From positions 205,636 to 269,635 of the forward strand of contig NZ_BAPT01000040.1 of the NCBI RefSeq assembly GCF_025995235.1: DNA of 64,000 nt, read 5' to 3'. The DNA comes from Ameyamaea chiangmaiensis (GTDB lineage: Bacteria > Pseudomonadota > Alphaproteobacteria > Acetobacterales > Acetobacteraceae). The position numbers and the translations under genes were made by a program. The notes below the pieces were generated by a model. It saw only the letters and a program-made list of their open reading frames with translations. It was not told where the DNA came from and searched no databases. This document shows, piece after piece, positions 1 to 7,720 of this stretch (positions are counted from its first letter, which is position 1; each line of letters begins with the position of its first letter).

Positions 1-137
1 TGAGTCTGGAGACGGGACGCGGCGCGGCGTTCGAACCGGCGATCGCCCTGTATCGGCGGTTCGGGTTTGTCGAAGGCGCGCCGTTCGGTGGCTACGAGGC
101 CGGCCCCTTCAGCCGTTTTTTTCACCGTACGATGTAG
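1..137 (+). CDS. GNAT-family N-acetyltransferase, C-terminal fragment
   Basis: An open frame enters from the left edge (first full codon at position 3) and stops at TAG 135-137, giving 44 residues. It contains the pattern LETG followed by ALYRRFGF and ends with GYEAGPFSRFFHRTM. This is the usual end of GNAT acetyltransferases, in which an LYxRxGF helix-strand pair is followed by a short aromatic tail. The N-terminal part and the acetyl-CoA binding loop lie outside the window, so the substrate cannot be judged. The family transfers the acetyl group of acetyl-CoA to an amine. No shared promoter with the next gene is needed, since 177 bases separate them. Confidence 0.7.
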   Translation, partial: SLETGRGAAFEPAIALYRRFGFVEGAPFGGYEAGPFSRFFHRTM

Positions 138-314
138 GCCATCCGGCGTCGCGTCATCGCCCTGATCGATCATCGTTATGAAAATTCATTGTTTTTCACG
201 ACCACGCAAACGTGTCAGACCGCCTCCATTCGCCGCGACGCGCGGCCTGACCGAGACCGGACCCACCATCCTCCGTGGATGATGAGGCACGGTGCAGGCG
301 CAGAGGGAGATACG

Positions 315-1736
315 ATGATCGGGAAACTTCTTGGCGGTCTGGCTGTGGCCGGAGCCGTCGCTTACGGTGGCGTGGTCGCCTATCTGACCCATTTCGACCA
401 TGCCGGTGCGCCGGAGCTGAGTGTGTCGTCACCCACGCGCCACGATCCCGTCGCGCTGGCAGCGTTCAACGTGCTCCGCGAGGCACGCTGCGATTACTGC
501 CACGCGGCGCATACGACGCTGCCCTTCTATTTTCATCTGCCCGTGGCCCGGCAGCTTATGGCGTCGGATTTGCAGAGCGGTCTGCGGCATTTCCGCGTGG
601 AACCCGTCCTCGCGGCGTTCGAGGCCGGCACCGCACCATCCGTCGAGCAATTGTCGCGCATCGAGGAGGTGATCAACCAGAACCGGATGCCGCCGACGTT
701 GTATCTGCTGATGCACTGGCACGCCTATCTGGACGAGGCGCAGCGTCACGCGGTCATCGATTGGATCAACCAGCCCCGCCGTACGCATTACGCCACGCCC
801 GGTGTCGCGGCGTCGTTTGCGGCGGAGCCGGTGCAGCCGATCCCCGAATCCGTCGCGGTGAACGAGGCGCAGGCCGCGCTGGGCAAGCGTCTGTTTTTTG
901 AAAAGGCGCTGTCGGGCGACGGAACGCTGAGCTGTGCGAGCTGCCATGCCCTGAACAAGGGCGGTGTCGACAATCTGGTGACCGCCGACGGCATCCATCA
1001 CCAGCGCGGGCCGATCAACGTGCCGAGTGTGTTTGATTCCGGTTTCAACGCCAGCCAGTTCTGGGACGGCCGCGCGGCGACGCTGGCCGACCAGGCCGCC
1101 GGCCCGGTCATGAACCCGGTTGAAATGGGCTCGCATGACTGGGCGGGCGTGGCCGATCGCGTGCGGACCGATCCGTCCTATGTCGCGGCGTTCCAGTCGG
1201 CGTTCGGCAACGACACGATCGACAGAACGACGATCACGACGGCGATTGCCGAGTATGAAAAGACGCTGATCACGCCGGACAGCCGGTTCGATCTCTATCT
1301 CAAGGGTGACGCGGGCGCGATCACCGCGCAGGAGAAACGTGGCTACGACCTGTTCAAGAGCGTCGGATGTTCCGGCTGCCATTCCGGCGTGGCGATGGGC
1401 GGCCAGGCTTATGAGGCGATGGGTCTGGAGGGACCGTATTTCGACGATCGTCACGCCGCGTATCAGAAGGTCGACAACGGACGGCAGAATGTGACCGGCG
1501 AGGCGTCCGACCACAACCGCTTCAAGGTGCCCAACCTGCGTAATGTCGCCCTGACCGGACCCTATTTCCATGACGGAAGCGCCACGACCCTGGAGCAGGC
1601 AGTGCGCGCGATGGCGCGCTACCAGACGCCCGATCACGCCATCTCCGATCGTGACGTGACCGACATCGTCGCGTTCCTGAAGACGCTGACCGGCAAGTAT
1701 CAGGGCACGCCGCTGGACCAGATCAGCGCTCCCTGA
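315..1736 (+). CDS. yhjA: Tri-haem cytochrome c peroxidase, YhjA type, membrane anchored
   Basis: A protein of 473 residues. Residues about 8-24 form an uncleaved membrane anchor, then three c-type haem motifs follow: C59-xx-C62-H63 (CDYCH), C207-xx-C210-H211 (CASCH) and C352-xx-C355-H356 (CSGCH). Classical diheme peroxidases have only the last two; the extra N-terminal haem domain and the anchor match the layout of E. coli YhjA (about 465 residues), which takes electrons from the quinol pool to reduce periplasmic H2O2. The conserved stretches QFWDGRA and MNPVEM of the peroxidase core are present. I chose ATG 315, preceded by GAGGGAGA, over the upstream ATG 189, because the 42 extra residues are polar and would bury the anchor. 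It stands alone and is followed by a strong hairpin. Confidence 0.9.
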   Translation: MIGKLLGGLAVAGAVAYGGVVAYLTHFDHAGAPELSVSSPTRHDPVALAAFNVLREARCDYCHAAHTTLPFYFHLPVARQLMASDLQSGLRHFRVEPVLAAFEAGTAPSVEQLSRIEEVINQNRMPPTLYLLMHWHAYLDEAQRHAVIDWINQPRRTHYATPGVAASFAAEPVQPIPESVAVNEAQAALGKRLFFEKALSGDGTLSCASCHALNKGGVDNLVTADGIHHQRGPINVPSVFDSGFNASQFWDGRAATLADQAAGPVMNPVEMGSHDWAGVADRVRTDPSYVAAFQSAFGNDTIDRTTITTAIAEYEKTLITPDSRFDLYLKGDAGAITAQEKRGYDLFKSVGCSGCHSGVAMGGQAYEAMGLEGPYFDDRHAAYQKVDNGRQNVTGEASDHNRFKVPNLRNVALTGPYFHDGSATTLEQAVRAMARYQTPDHAISDRDVTDIVAFLKTLTGKYQGTPLDQISAP

Positions 1737-1742
1737 GGGCGG

Positions 1743-1771
1743 AAGGGGACGGGCGCGACAGCCGTCCCCTT
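1743..1771 (+). terminator. Hairpin downstream of the peroxidase gene
   Basis: A perfect 10-base-pair stem (AAGGGGACGG 1743-1752 with CCGTCCCCTT 1762-1771) with a nine-base loop begins seven bases after the yhjA stop. There is no clear T-run after it, so intrinsic termination is plausible but not certain. Confidence 0.5.
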
Positions 1772-1824
1772 GCCATACGGTCCCCGCGCGGTATCTCTGG
1801 CGGGAACTGTGGACGGGGGACAGC

Positions 1825-2409
1825 GTGCGACGTCGGGCGCTCAGACAGGAGGAGGAGGCATTGTGGGCGGCGTTCGTCCGCGATATCGCCCCGCTGCCGC
1901 GTCGATCCTCCGACCTGTCATCCGCCCTGAAACAGGGGGCGGAAGCGCCGCCGTCGCCCGTCCAGAGGCGCGCGGAACCGGTCGGGACAGGCACGCGGCC
2001 CGAGCGCGTGATCGTACCCGTCGGTCCGACGTCGCCGGCGGTGCGCGTCACGCGATCGGCCGCGGCGGTGATGGTCGGCCAGCGTCTGCCCGGTGTGGAC
2101 GACACCAGCTGGAGAGCGCTGTCGACCGGCAAGATGCGCCCGCAGCGCACCCTTGATCTGCATGGCCATGCTGCGCAGGCCGCCTTTCTGCGTCTGCACA
2201 CATTTCTGCTGGCCTGCGCGGCGGACGGAGTGCGCTGCGTGGAGATCATCACCGGTCTTGGCAGCGGGGCGGAAGGCGGCGTGATACGACGTGAATTGCC
2301 GTTATGGCTGGGACGCGCGGACCTGCGCGGGCTGGTGCTGGCCATCGTGCATCCGCACGCGGCCAATCGCGGCGCGGTGCGGGTTCTGTTGCGTCGCCGA
2401 CGGCGCTGA
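1825..2409 (+). CDS. Smr-domain protein (MutS2 C-terminal-like nuclease family)
   Basis: A protein of 194 residues starting at GTG 1825, which is preceded by GGGGGACAG. The first 90 or so residues are basic and low in complexity. The C-terminal half is an Smr domain: TLDLHGH, then a helix, VEIITGLGSG (the glycine-rich loop), then HPHAANRGAVRVLL at the end. Stand-alone Smr proteins of this size are common in Alphaproteobacteria; Smr domains bind or nick nucleic acid, but the cellular job of this type is not settled. It converges with ruvX, whose stop lies three bases away. Confidence 0.85.
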   Translation: MRRRALRQEEEALWAAFVRDIAPLPRRSSDLSSALKQGAEAPPSPVQRRAEPVGTGTRPERVIVPVGPTSPAVRVTRSAAAVMVGQRLPGVDDTSWRALSTGKMRPQRTLDLHGHAAQAAFLRLHTFLLACAADGVRCVEIITGLGSGAEGGVIRRELPLWLGRADLRGLVLAIVHPHAANRGAVRVLLRRRRR

Positions 2410-2412
2410 GCG

Positions 2413-2889
2413 TCAGGCGCCGGGCAGGTTGCCCAGGGTGTCGAGTGCCGCCTGAAGGATGTACGCGGCGGCGACCTTGTCCACGACTTCGGCCCGCCGT
2501 TTGCGGGTCATGTCCATGTCGCCGATCAGCATGCGGTTGACCGCGCTGGAGGACAGGCGCTCGTCCCAGAGTGCTCCGGGCAGACCGGTCATGTCGCTGA
2601 GCGACGTCGCCCAGTCGCGTGCGGCCTGCGCGGCCGGCCCGAACCCGCCGTCGAGCGAGAGCGGCAGCCCCATGATGAACCCCCCGATGGCCTCGCGCTG
2701 TCCCAGCCGCGTGATCTCGCCCACGAAGGCGGACAGCTTGCCGCGTTTGAGCGTCGTCAGCGGCGAGGCCAGCATCAGCGAGACGTCCGACAGCGCGAGC
2801 CCGATCTGACGCTGGCCGGGGTCGATGCCGAGCAGCCGATGGTCCGGGGGTAACTGCGCGCGAAGGTCGGGGAGATTGAACAGGGGCAT
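2413..2889 (-). CDS. ruvX: RuvX/YqgF, putative pre-16S rRNA nuclease / Holliday junction resolvase fold
   Basis: 158 residues, normal for the family. It has the RNase H-like signature GIDPGQRQIGLALSD near the N terminus, the second acidic block GLPLSLDGG, WDERLSS with the conserved glutamate, and the closing block KRRAEVVDKVAAAYIL, whose aspartate is the last member of the acidic triad. Members process the 5' end of 16S rRNA in E. coli (YqgF) and were first named as putative Holliday junction resolvases. It is transcribed away from gatCAB, with 96 bases between the two starts. Confidence 0.93.
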   Translation of the reverse strand: MPLFNLPDLRAQLPPDHRLLGIDPGQRQIGLALSDVSLMLASPLTTLKRGKLSAFVGEITRLGQREAIGGFIMGLPLSLDGGFGPAAQAARDWATSLSDMTGLPGALWDERLSSSAVNRMLIGDMDMTRKRRAEVVDKVAAAYILQAALDTLGNLPGA

Positions 2890-2985
2890 GGGAAGGGTTT
2901 ATGATCGCGCCGCATTCCGGGAGCCAGGGTTTTTCTTCGGCTCCCGAGGGATTTCCCCCTCACTCTGCAGGAAAGTTTTTGCTTC

Positions 2986-3273
2986 ATGTCGCTAGACACC
3001 GCGACCGTCCGGCGCATTGCGCGTCTTGCCCGGATCGGCATCGAGGAGAACGAGACCGAAGGCCTCGCCCGTGAACTCAACGGCATCTTCGGATGGATCG
3101 AACAACTCGACGAGGTCGATGTCAGTGGCGTGGCCCCGATGATCGGCACCGGCCTGGCGACACCGCGCATGCGCGAGGACGTGGTGACGGACGGCGATCG
3201 CCGGGACGATGTGCTGTCCAACGCGCCCGATCGCGTGGACGCGTTCTTCACCGTGCCGAAGGTGGTCGAGTAA
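2986..3273 (+). CDS. gatC: Asp-tRNA(Asn)/Glu-tRNA(Gln) amidotransferase subunit C
   Basis: 95 residues with the GatC pattern: RIARLARIGI near the start, the helix GWIEQLDEVDVSGVAPM, and the C-terminal tail ending in FFTVPKVVE. GatC stabilises the GatA-GatB complex that converts misacylated Glu-tRNA(Gln) and Asp-tRNA(Asn) to the glutaminyl and asparaginyl forms. The start ATG 2986 follows CAGGAAAG. It heads a tight gatC-gatA-gatB operon, with the gatC stop and gatA start sharing a base (TAATG). In the leader, CGGGAGCC 2918-2925 can pair with GGCTCCCG 2939-2946 over a 13-base loop; no terminator or attenuator logic is visible around it. Confidence 0.95.
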   Translation: MSLDTATVRRIARLARIGIEENETEGLARELNGIFGWIEQLDEVDVSGVAPMIGTGLATPRMREDVVTDGDRRDDVLSNAPDRVDAFFTVPKVVE

Positions 3274-4790
3274 TGGCCGCCGATACCCCCAACGCCCTGG
3301 ACATGAGCCTTGTCGAGGCCCGGGACGGGCTGGTGCGCAAGGCCTTCTCCTCGGTCGAACTGACGACGGCGGCGCTGGCGGCCGTCGAAGCCCTGAACCC
3401 GCGTCTGAATGCCTATATCACCGTGACCGGCGATCAGGCTTTGGCACAGGCGGCACAGGCCGATGCCGCGATCGCGGCCGGTGAGGCGGGGCCGATGGCC
3501 GGCGTGCCGGTCGGGATCAAGGACCTGTTCTGCACCAAAGGCGTGCGCACGACGGCGGCCAGCAACATTCTGCGCGATTTCGTCCCGCCATATGAGAGCA
3601 CGGTGACGGCGAACCTGCGGCGCGACGGCGCGGTGTTCCTCGGCAAGACGAACCTGGACGAATTCGCCATGGGGTCGGGCAACCTGACCTCGGCCTTCGG
3701 GCCGGTGGAAAACCCTTGGAAGCGCGCGGGCAGCGATGCGGCGCTGGTGCCGGGTGGGTCGTCGGGCGGCTCGGCGGCGGCGGTGGCGGCCGGTCTGGGG
3801 TTCGGCGCGACCGGCACCGATACGGGTGGCTCGATCCGTCAGCCGGCGTCCTATTGCGGGATCACGGGAATCAAGCCGACCTACGGCCGCTGCTCGCGTT
3901 TCGGGACGATCGCGTTCGCGAGTTCGCTTGATCAGGCGGGCCCGATGGCGCGGACCGTCGCCGATTGCGCCGTGATGCTGGGTTCCATGGCCGGGTTCGA
4001 CGCGCAGGACAGCACGAGCGTCGATCGTCCGGTGCCCGATTATCTCGCTGCGTGTGGGCGCAGCCTGAAGGGACTTCGGATCGGCATTCCACGCGAATAC
4101 CACGCGCCGGGCATGCCGGCGGAGATCGAAGCCATCTGGCAGCAGGGCATCGCGTGGCTGCGCGACGCCGGATGCGAGATCGTCGATGTGTCGCTTCCGC
4201 ACACCAAATACGGGTTGGCGACCTATTACATCATTGCCCCGGCGGAGTGTTCGTCCAACCTTGCGCGGTATGACGGCGTGCGGTTCGGCGCCCGCGTCGC
4301 GGGTGGGACGCTTGACGAACTGTATGAGAACACCCGTCGTGCGGGTTTTGGCGACGAGACGCGCCGCCGCATCATGATGGGCACCTATGTGCTGTCGGCC
4401 GGGTATTATGACGCGTACTACCTCAAGGCGCAGAAAGTGCGCTCTTTGATCCAGCGTGATTTTACCGACGTGTTTGCCGATGTGGATGTGCTGCTGACGC
4501 CGACCGCGCCGTCGGCGGCCTTCGCGCAGGACGAAAAGCCCTCCGACCCTGTGCAGATGTATCTGAACGATATCTTCACGGTTCCGGCCAGCATGGCCGG
4601 GGTGCCCGCCATGTCGGTGCCGGCTGGCGTCGATGCGCAGGGCCTGCCGCTGGGTCTGCAACTGATCGGCCGTTTCTTCGACGAGGAGACGCTGTTCGCC
4701 GTCGGCAGTGCGCTAGAGCGTGCTGCCGCCTTCACTCATCGTCCGGCGCTGCGCGCTTCGGACGTCGCCAGGGCTGGAATCGCGTCGTGA
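3273..4790 (+). CDS. gatA: Asp-tRNA(Asn)/Glu-tRNA(Gln) amidotransferase subunit A (glutaminase)
   Basis: 505 residues. It carries the amidase signature with the Ser-cisSer-Lys catalytic set: the lysine in GVPVGIKDLF, the cis-serine in PGGSSGGSAAAV, and the nucleophilic serine in GTDTGGSIRQPAS, followed by GIKPTYGRCSR. GatA frees ammonia from glutamine and channels it to GatB. The start ATG 3273 overlaps the gatC stop by one base, and the gene ends in GTGA, which also contains the GTG start of gatB. Both junctions imply translational coupling, which suits a 1:1:1 complex. Much longer frames upstream and on the opposite strand here are GC-driven shadows. Confidence 0.97.
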   Translation: MAADTPNALDMSLVEARDGLVRKAFSSVELTTAALAAVEALNPRLNAYITVTGDQALAQAAQADAAIAAGEAGPMAGVPVGIKDLFCTKGVRTTAASNILRDFVPPYESTVTANLRRDGAVFLGKTNLDEFAMGSGNLTSAFGPVENPWKRAGSDAALVPGGSSGGSAAAVAAGLGFGATGTDTGGSIRQPASYCGITGIKPTYGRCSRFGTIAFASSLDQAGPMARTVADCAVMLGSMAGFDAQDSTSVDRPVPDYLAACGRSLKGLRIGIPREYHAPGMPAEIEAIWQQGIAWLRDAGCEIVDVSLPHTKYGLATYYIIAPAECSSNLARYDGVRFGARVAGGTLDELYENTRRAGFGDETRRRIMMGTYVLSAGYYDAYYLKAQKVRSLIQRDFTDVFADVDVLLTPTAPSAAFAQDEKPSDPVQMYLNDIFTVPASMAGVPAMSVPAGVDAQGLPLGLQLIGRFFDEETLFAVGSALERAAAFTHRPALRASDVARAGIAS

Positions 4791-6241
4791 CGTATCGCAT
4801 CGAAGGTCGGACCGGGACGTGGGAGATCGTCGTCGGTCTGGAGGTCCACGCCCAGGTCATCAGCCAGGCGAAGCTGTTTTCCGGCGCATCGGCCACGTAC
4901 GGCGGCGCGCCGAACACGCATGTCAGCTTCATCGACGCGGGCTTTCCCGGCATGCTGCCGGTCGTCAACCGCGAGTGCGTGGCGCAGGCCGTGCGCACGG
5001 GGCTGGGGCTTGCCGCGCACATCAATGTCGTCAGCCGGTTCGACCGGAAGAACTATTTCTACGCCGATCTGCCGCAAGGTTATCAGATCAGCCAGTTCGA
5101 GCATCCGATCGTCGGCAGCGGCGTGATCGAGATCGAACTGGCCGATGGCGCGACGCGCGAGATCGGGATCACGCGCCTGCATCTGGAACAGGACGCGGGC
5201 AAGTCGATGCACGATCAGGATCCGACGCGGTCCTTCATCGACCTCAACCGCTCGGGCGTCGCGCTGATGGAAATCGTCAGCGAGCCGGATATCCGCTCGC
5301 CTGAGGAGGCCGGCGCATATGTACGCAAGCTGCGGCAGATCCTGCGCTACCTTGGGACCTGTGACGGCAACATGGAAGAGGGGTCCATGCGTGCGGACGT
5401 CAACGTGTCGGTCCGTCAGGCGGGCGAGGCGTTCCGGACGCGGTGTGAAATCAAGAACGTCAATTCCATCCGTTACGTGATGCAGGCGATCGAAGCCGAG
5501 GCGCAGCGTCAGGTCGAAGTCTGGGAGAGTGGCGGTACGGTCGATCAGGAGACACGCCTGTTCGATCCGGGTCGCGGCGAGACGCGTTCGTTGCGCAGCA
5601 AGGAGGACGCCCACGACTATCGCTACTTCCCCGACCCCGATCTTCTGCCTTTAGTGCTGGACGAGGGCTGGGTCGCGGGGTTGAAGGCGTCGCTGCCCGA
5701 ACTGCCCGATGCGAAAAGGGCGCGGCTGGAGGCCGACTATGGTGTTACCCGTTACGAATCGGGCGTGCTGACGGCGGAGCAGGCGATCGCGGACTTTTAC
5801 GAGACCGTGGCGCGTGGTCTCGATACGCGTCTTGCGACCAACTGGGTGCTGGGTGATTTTTTCGCTGCCCTGAACCGGACCGGCCGCTCGATCGAGGACA
5901 GCCCGGTCAGCGCCGCCTCCTTGCGTGCGCTGCTGGGGTTGATCACGGATTCGACGATCAACGGCAAGATCGCCAAGGACGTGTTCGAGGAAATGGTCGA
6001 CACCGGCGACGAACCCATGGCGATCGTGGAGCGTAGGGGGCTGAAGCAGGTGACCGACACGGGTGCCATCGACGCGGCCATTGCGAGGGTTCTAGCCGAT
6101 AACGCGGACAAGGTCGCCGAATACAAAAGCGGCAAGGACAAGCTGTTCGGCTTCTTCGTCGGCCAGACGATGAAGGCGATGGCGGGGAAGGGCAACCCTG
6201 CGTTGGTCAACGAGGCGTTGAAGAAGCAACTCGCGGACTAA
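4787..6241 (+). CDS. gatB: Asp-tRNA(Asn)/Glu-tRNA(Gln) amidotransferase subunit B
   Basis: 484 residues starting at GTG 4787, which overlaps the gatA TGA. GatB signatures are clear: WEIVVGLEVHAQV at the start, DLPQGYQISQFEHPIV (kinase site that activates the misacylated tRNA), EPDIRSPEEA, DYRYFPDPDL and the C-terminal helical GatB/YqeY domain (about residues 330-484) that binds the tRNA. The presence of GatCAB implies that glutaminyl- and/or asparaginyl-tRNA are made indirectly, as in most Alphaproteobacteria. Followed by a complex inverted repeat and a serine tRNA. Confidence 0.97.
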   Translation: MTYRIEGRTGTWEIVVGLEVHAQVISQAKLFSGASATYGGAPNTHVSFIDAGFPGMLPVVNRECVAQAVRTGLGLAAHINVVSRFDRKNYFYADLPQGYQISQFEHPIVGSGVIEIELADGATREIGITRLHLEQDAGKSMHDQDPTRSFIDLNRSGVALMEIVSEPDIRSPEEAGAYVRKLRQILRYLGTCDGNMEEGSMRADVNVSVRQAGEAFRTRCEIKNVNSIRYVMQAIEAEAQRQVEVWESGGTVDQETRLFDPGRGETRSLRSKEDAHDYRYFPDPDLLPLVLDEGWVAGLKASLPELPDAKRARLEADYGVTRYESGVLTAEQAIADFYETVARGLDTRLATNWVLGDFFAALNRTGRSIEDSPVSAASLRALLGLITDSTINGKIAKDVFEEMVDTGDEPMAIVERRGLKQVTDTGAIDAAIARVLADNADKVAEYKSGKDKLFGFFVGQTMKAMAGKGNPALVNEALKKQLAD

Positions 6242-6259
6242 GGGCCGGGGACTGAAAAT

Positions 6260-6298
6260 AAATCCCCGGGGGGATTTGACGCGCTGTGAAATCCCCCC
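6260..6298 (+). terminator. Competing hairpins between gatB and tRNA-Ser
   Basis: Three complementary blocks lie after gatB: AAATCCCC (6260-6267), GGGGGGATTT (6268-6277) and AAATCCCCCC (6289-6298). The middle block can form a perfect 10-bp stem with the third (11-base loop) or a shorter one with the first, so the two folds exclude each other. There is no T-run, so it may be a terminator of gatCAB, a processing signal for the tRNA, or simply a GC-rich repeat. Confidence 0.4.
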
Positions 6299-6343
6299 TA
6301 GAAGCAGGACTGCAAACGCCGTGTTAAAACACGCTTCTCCGGC

Positions 6344-6436
6344 GGAGGGGTGGCCGAGTGGCTGAAGGCGGCGGTTTGCTAAACCGTTGTACGGTGTCAA
6401 GCCGTACCGTGGGTTCGAATCCCATCCCCTCCGCCA
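6344..6436 (+). tRNA. tRNA-Ser (anticodon GCT), CCA encoded
   Basis: A complete class II tRNA of 93 bases. The acceptor stem GGAGGGG (6344-6350) pairs with CCCCTCC (6426-6432), followed by discriminator G and an encoded CCA. The anticodon stem 6371-6375 / 6383-6387 encloses the loop TTGCTAA with anticodon GCT at 6378-6380. The long variable arm (about 6388-6403, TGTACGGTGTCAAGCCGTAC) and the T-loop GGTTCGAATCC are typical of serine tRNAs. It reads AGC/AGT codons. Confidence 0.97.
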
Positions 6437-6939
6437 GAATACCTTGAAATAGCTCGCTAAGTCGTAAGTTCGGCTATGGTCGTCGCCACAGTAATGCAGC
6501 GCCGTCGACTGCTGGCTACGATATCATGCGTGGGTGTCCCTACAGCCTCTTTTCTTGTGCCTCGTGCCGAAACCTCGTTTTCGTGGGGGTATCGGGAACA
6601 GACGGTCCGTGCACACGGTCTTTTCTGATAGGTCTTAGGGCGGCAAAATCGTGGTCCTTCAGCACATGTAATGGCTCACGGAGGTTTGCGGGTTGCACGA
6701 AGACTATCTCCCGCGGGGGAGATACTCCCGGACCGCTCGTGCGGTTACGCGGGCGAGCCGGCTCTCCTTACCGTCATTTCGCCGTCTACGCCTCAGACGT
6801 GTCTCTGAAAGTCGCCCGCGATCCGGTGGCCAGCAGGCCGGTGAACAGCTGACGGCCTCGCAGCCTGCGTGCGGCCGACGCCGATCCCGGTCGCCGCGTG
6901 ATGACGTGCCACTCCGTATCGTTGCAGATTGGAGCGTCG
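6437..6939. other. Gene-poor stretch after tRNA-Ser
   Basis: About 500 bases with no gene I can support. The longest frames (for example 6526-6852 plus) have no recognisable family, no ribosome binding site and a mix of arginine, serine and cysteine typical of random frames. A 44-codon frame from ATG 6494 starts like a signal peptide (MQRRRLLATISC) and then stops at a TGA, so it could be the front of a decayed gene. Base composition is more mixed than in the flanking genes. Confidence 0.4.
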
Positions 6940-7596
6940 TTATTTCAGGCGCGCGATATAGGATTCAATCTCCGCGCCGCCGGTGACGAGATCGGCGACG
7001 ATTGCGTCTCGCGCGCCTGGCTCGTCGTGCCGCTCCAGTGCCTCCAGCGCCGCGCGATGTGAGGCAAAGCCGCCATAGTCGGGGCCGACACTCTCGTGGA
7101 AGAGTTTAAGGATCGGTCCCATGGACAGCCAGAGATTTTCGATCTGGCGCACTAGTATCGGCAGGCCCGATAACTCGTAGACGCCAAAATGGAACGCGCG
7201 ATTAAGGCGTGCGACCCCCTCGTCGCGCGATCGGTTCCAGGAGTCCTCATAATCGCGCTGTATCGCGCGCAGTCGGACGATGTCGCCCGTGCGGGCATTG
7301 GCCGCGGCGCGTTCCGCCGCCAGACCTTCGAGGGCGATGCGAATGACGCGAAGCTCGCGATAACGCTCCAGCGTCACCTCAGGCACCACCACGAAGCGAC
7401 CAGAGCGTAGCTCCAGCCCATGTTCACTGGTCAGACGCTGGCAGGCCTCGCGCACCGGCGTGATGCTGGTGCCCAGTCGCTCCGCCAGATCGCGCATGAG
7501 CAGCCGGGCGCCCGGGCGGAAGCCGCCTGCGATCAGTTCTTCACGCAGGGCGAGGTACGCCTGGTTCGAGAGACTGCCTTGGTCGAGACGCCGCAT
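6940..7596 (-). CDS. GntR-family transcriptional regulator, FadR/FCD subfamily
   Basis: 218 residues from ATG 7596. The N-terminal winged helix-turn-helix is clear (LSNQAYLALREELIAGGF, then the recognition helix around TSITPVREACQRL), and the C-terminal all-helical FCD effector domain spans about residues 80-215. FCD regulators usually bind an organic acid or sugar acid and release DNA when it is present. A GTG at 7635 would add 13 residues; neither start has a good ribosome binding site. It is divergent from the kinase/PLP-enzyme/SDR operon and a perfect palindrome sits between them, so local autoregulation and control of that operon is the simplest reading (inference). Confidence 0.9.
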   Translation of the reverse strand: MRRLDQGSLSNQAYLALREELIAGGFRPGARLLMRDLAERLGTSITPVREACQRLTSEHGLELRSGRFVVVPEVTLERYRELRVIRIALEGLAAERAAANARTGDIVRLRAIQRDYEDSWNRSRDEGVARLNRAFHFGVYELSGLPILVRQIENLWLSMGPILKLFHESVGPDYGGFASHRAALEALERHDEPGARDAIVADLVTGGAEIESYIARLK

Positions 7597-7655
7597 GGGA
7601 CGTTCGTGCCTGTTTCCGACGTGCCCGGCAAGCACGGAAAGCCATTGCTAAACCG

Positions 7656-7674
7656 AATTTATAAGTTATAAATT
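7656..7674. promoter_or_regulatory. Perfect inverted repeat, probable GntR operator overlapping the promoter
   Basis: AATTTATAA, a central G, then TTATAAATT: a perfect 9-bp palindrome with one central base, AT-rich in an otherwise GC-rich region. On the plus strand TTGCTA (7645-7650), a 16-base gap and TATAAA (7667-7672) make a plausible sigma70-type promoter whose -10 lies in the right half of the palindrome. Transcription would begin near 7679, which supports ATG 7721 as the start of the kinase gene. The mirror TATAAA on the minus strand could serve the regulator gene. A bound dimer would block polymerase. Confidence 0.75.
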
Positions 7675-7720
7675 GATCGTCTCCGGATCGGGACAATTGC
7701 CAGTAACGAGTTTGCTTTCC

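Noticed and set aside
189..314. ATG 189 as the start of the peroxidase gene
   Set aside because: It would put 42 polar, arginine-rich residues ahead of the membrane anchor; ATG 315 has a good ribosome binding site and the expected length.
6344..6436. tRNA-Ser as the attachment site of a genomic island
   Set aside because: No integrase, no repeat of the tRNA 3' end downstream and housekeeping-like genes on both sides; only the 500-base gap hints at past events.
6526..6852. 108-codon frame after tRNA-Ser
   Set aside because: No family, no ribosome binding site and random-like composition with many Arg, Ser and Cys.
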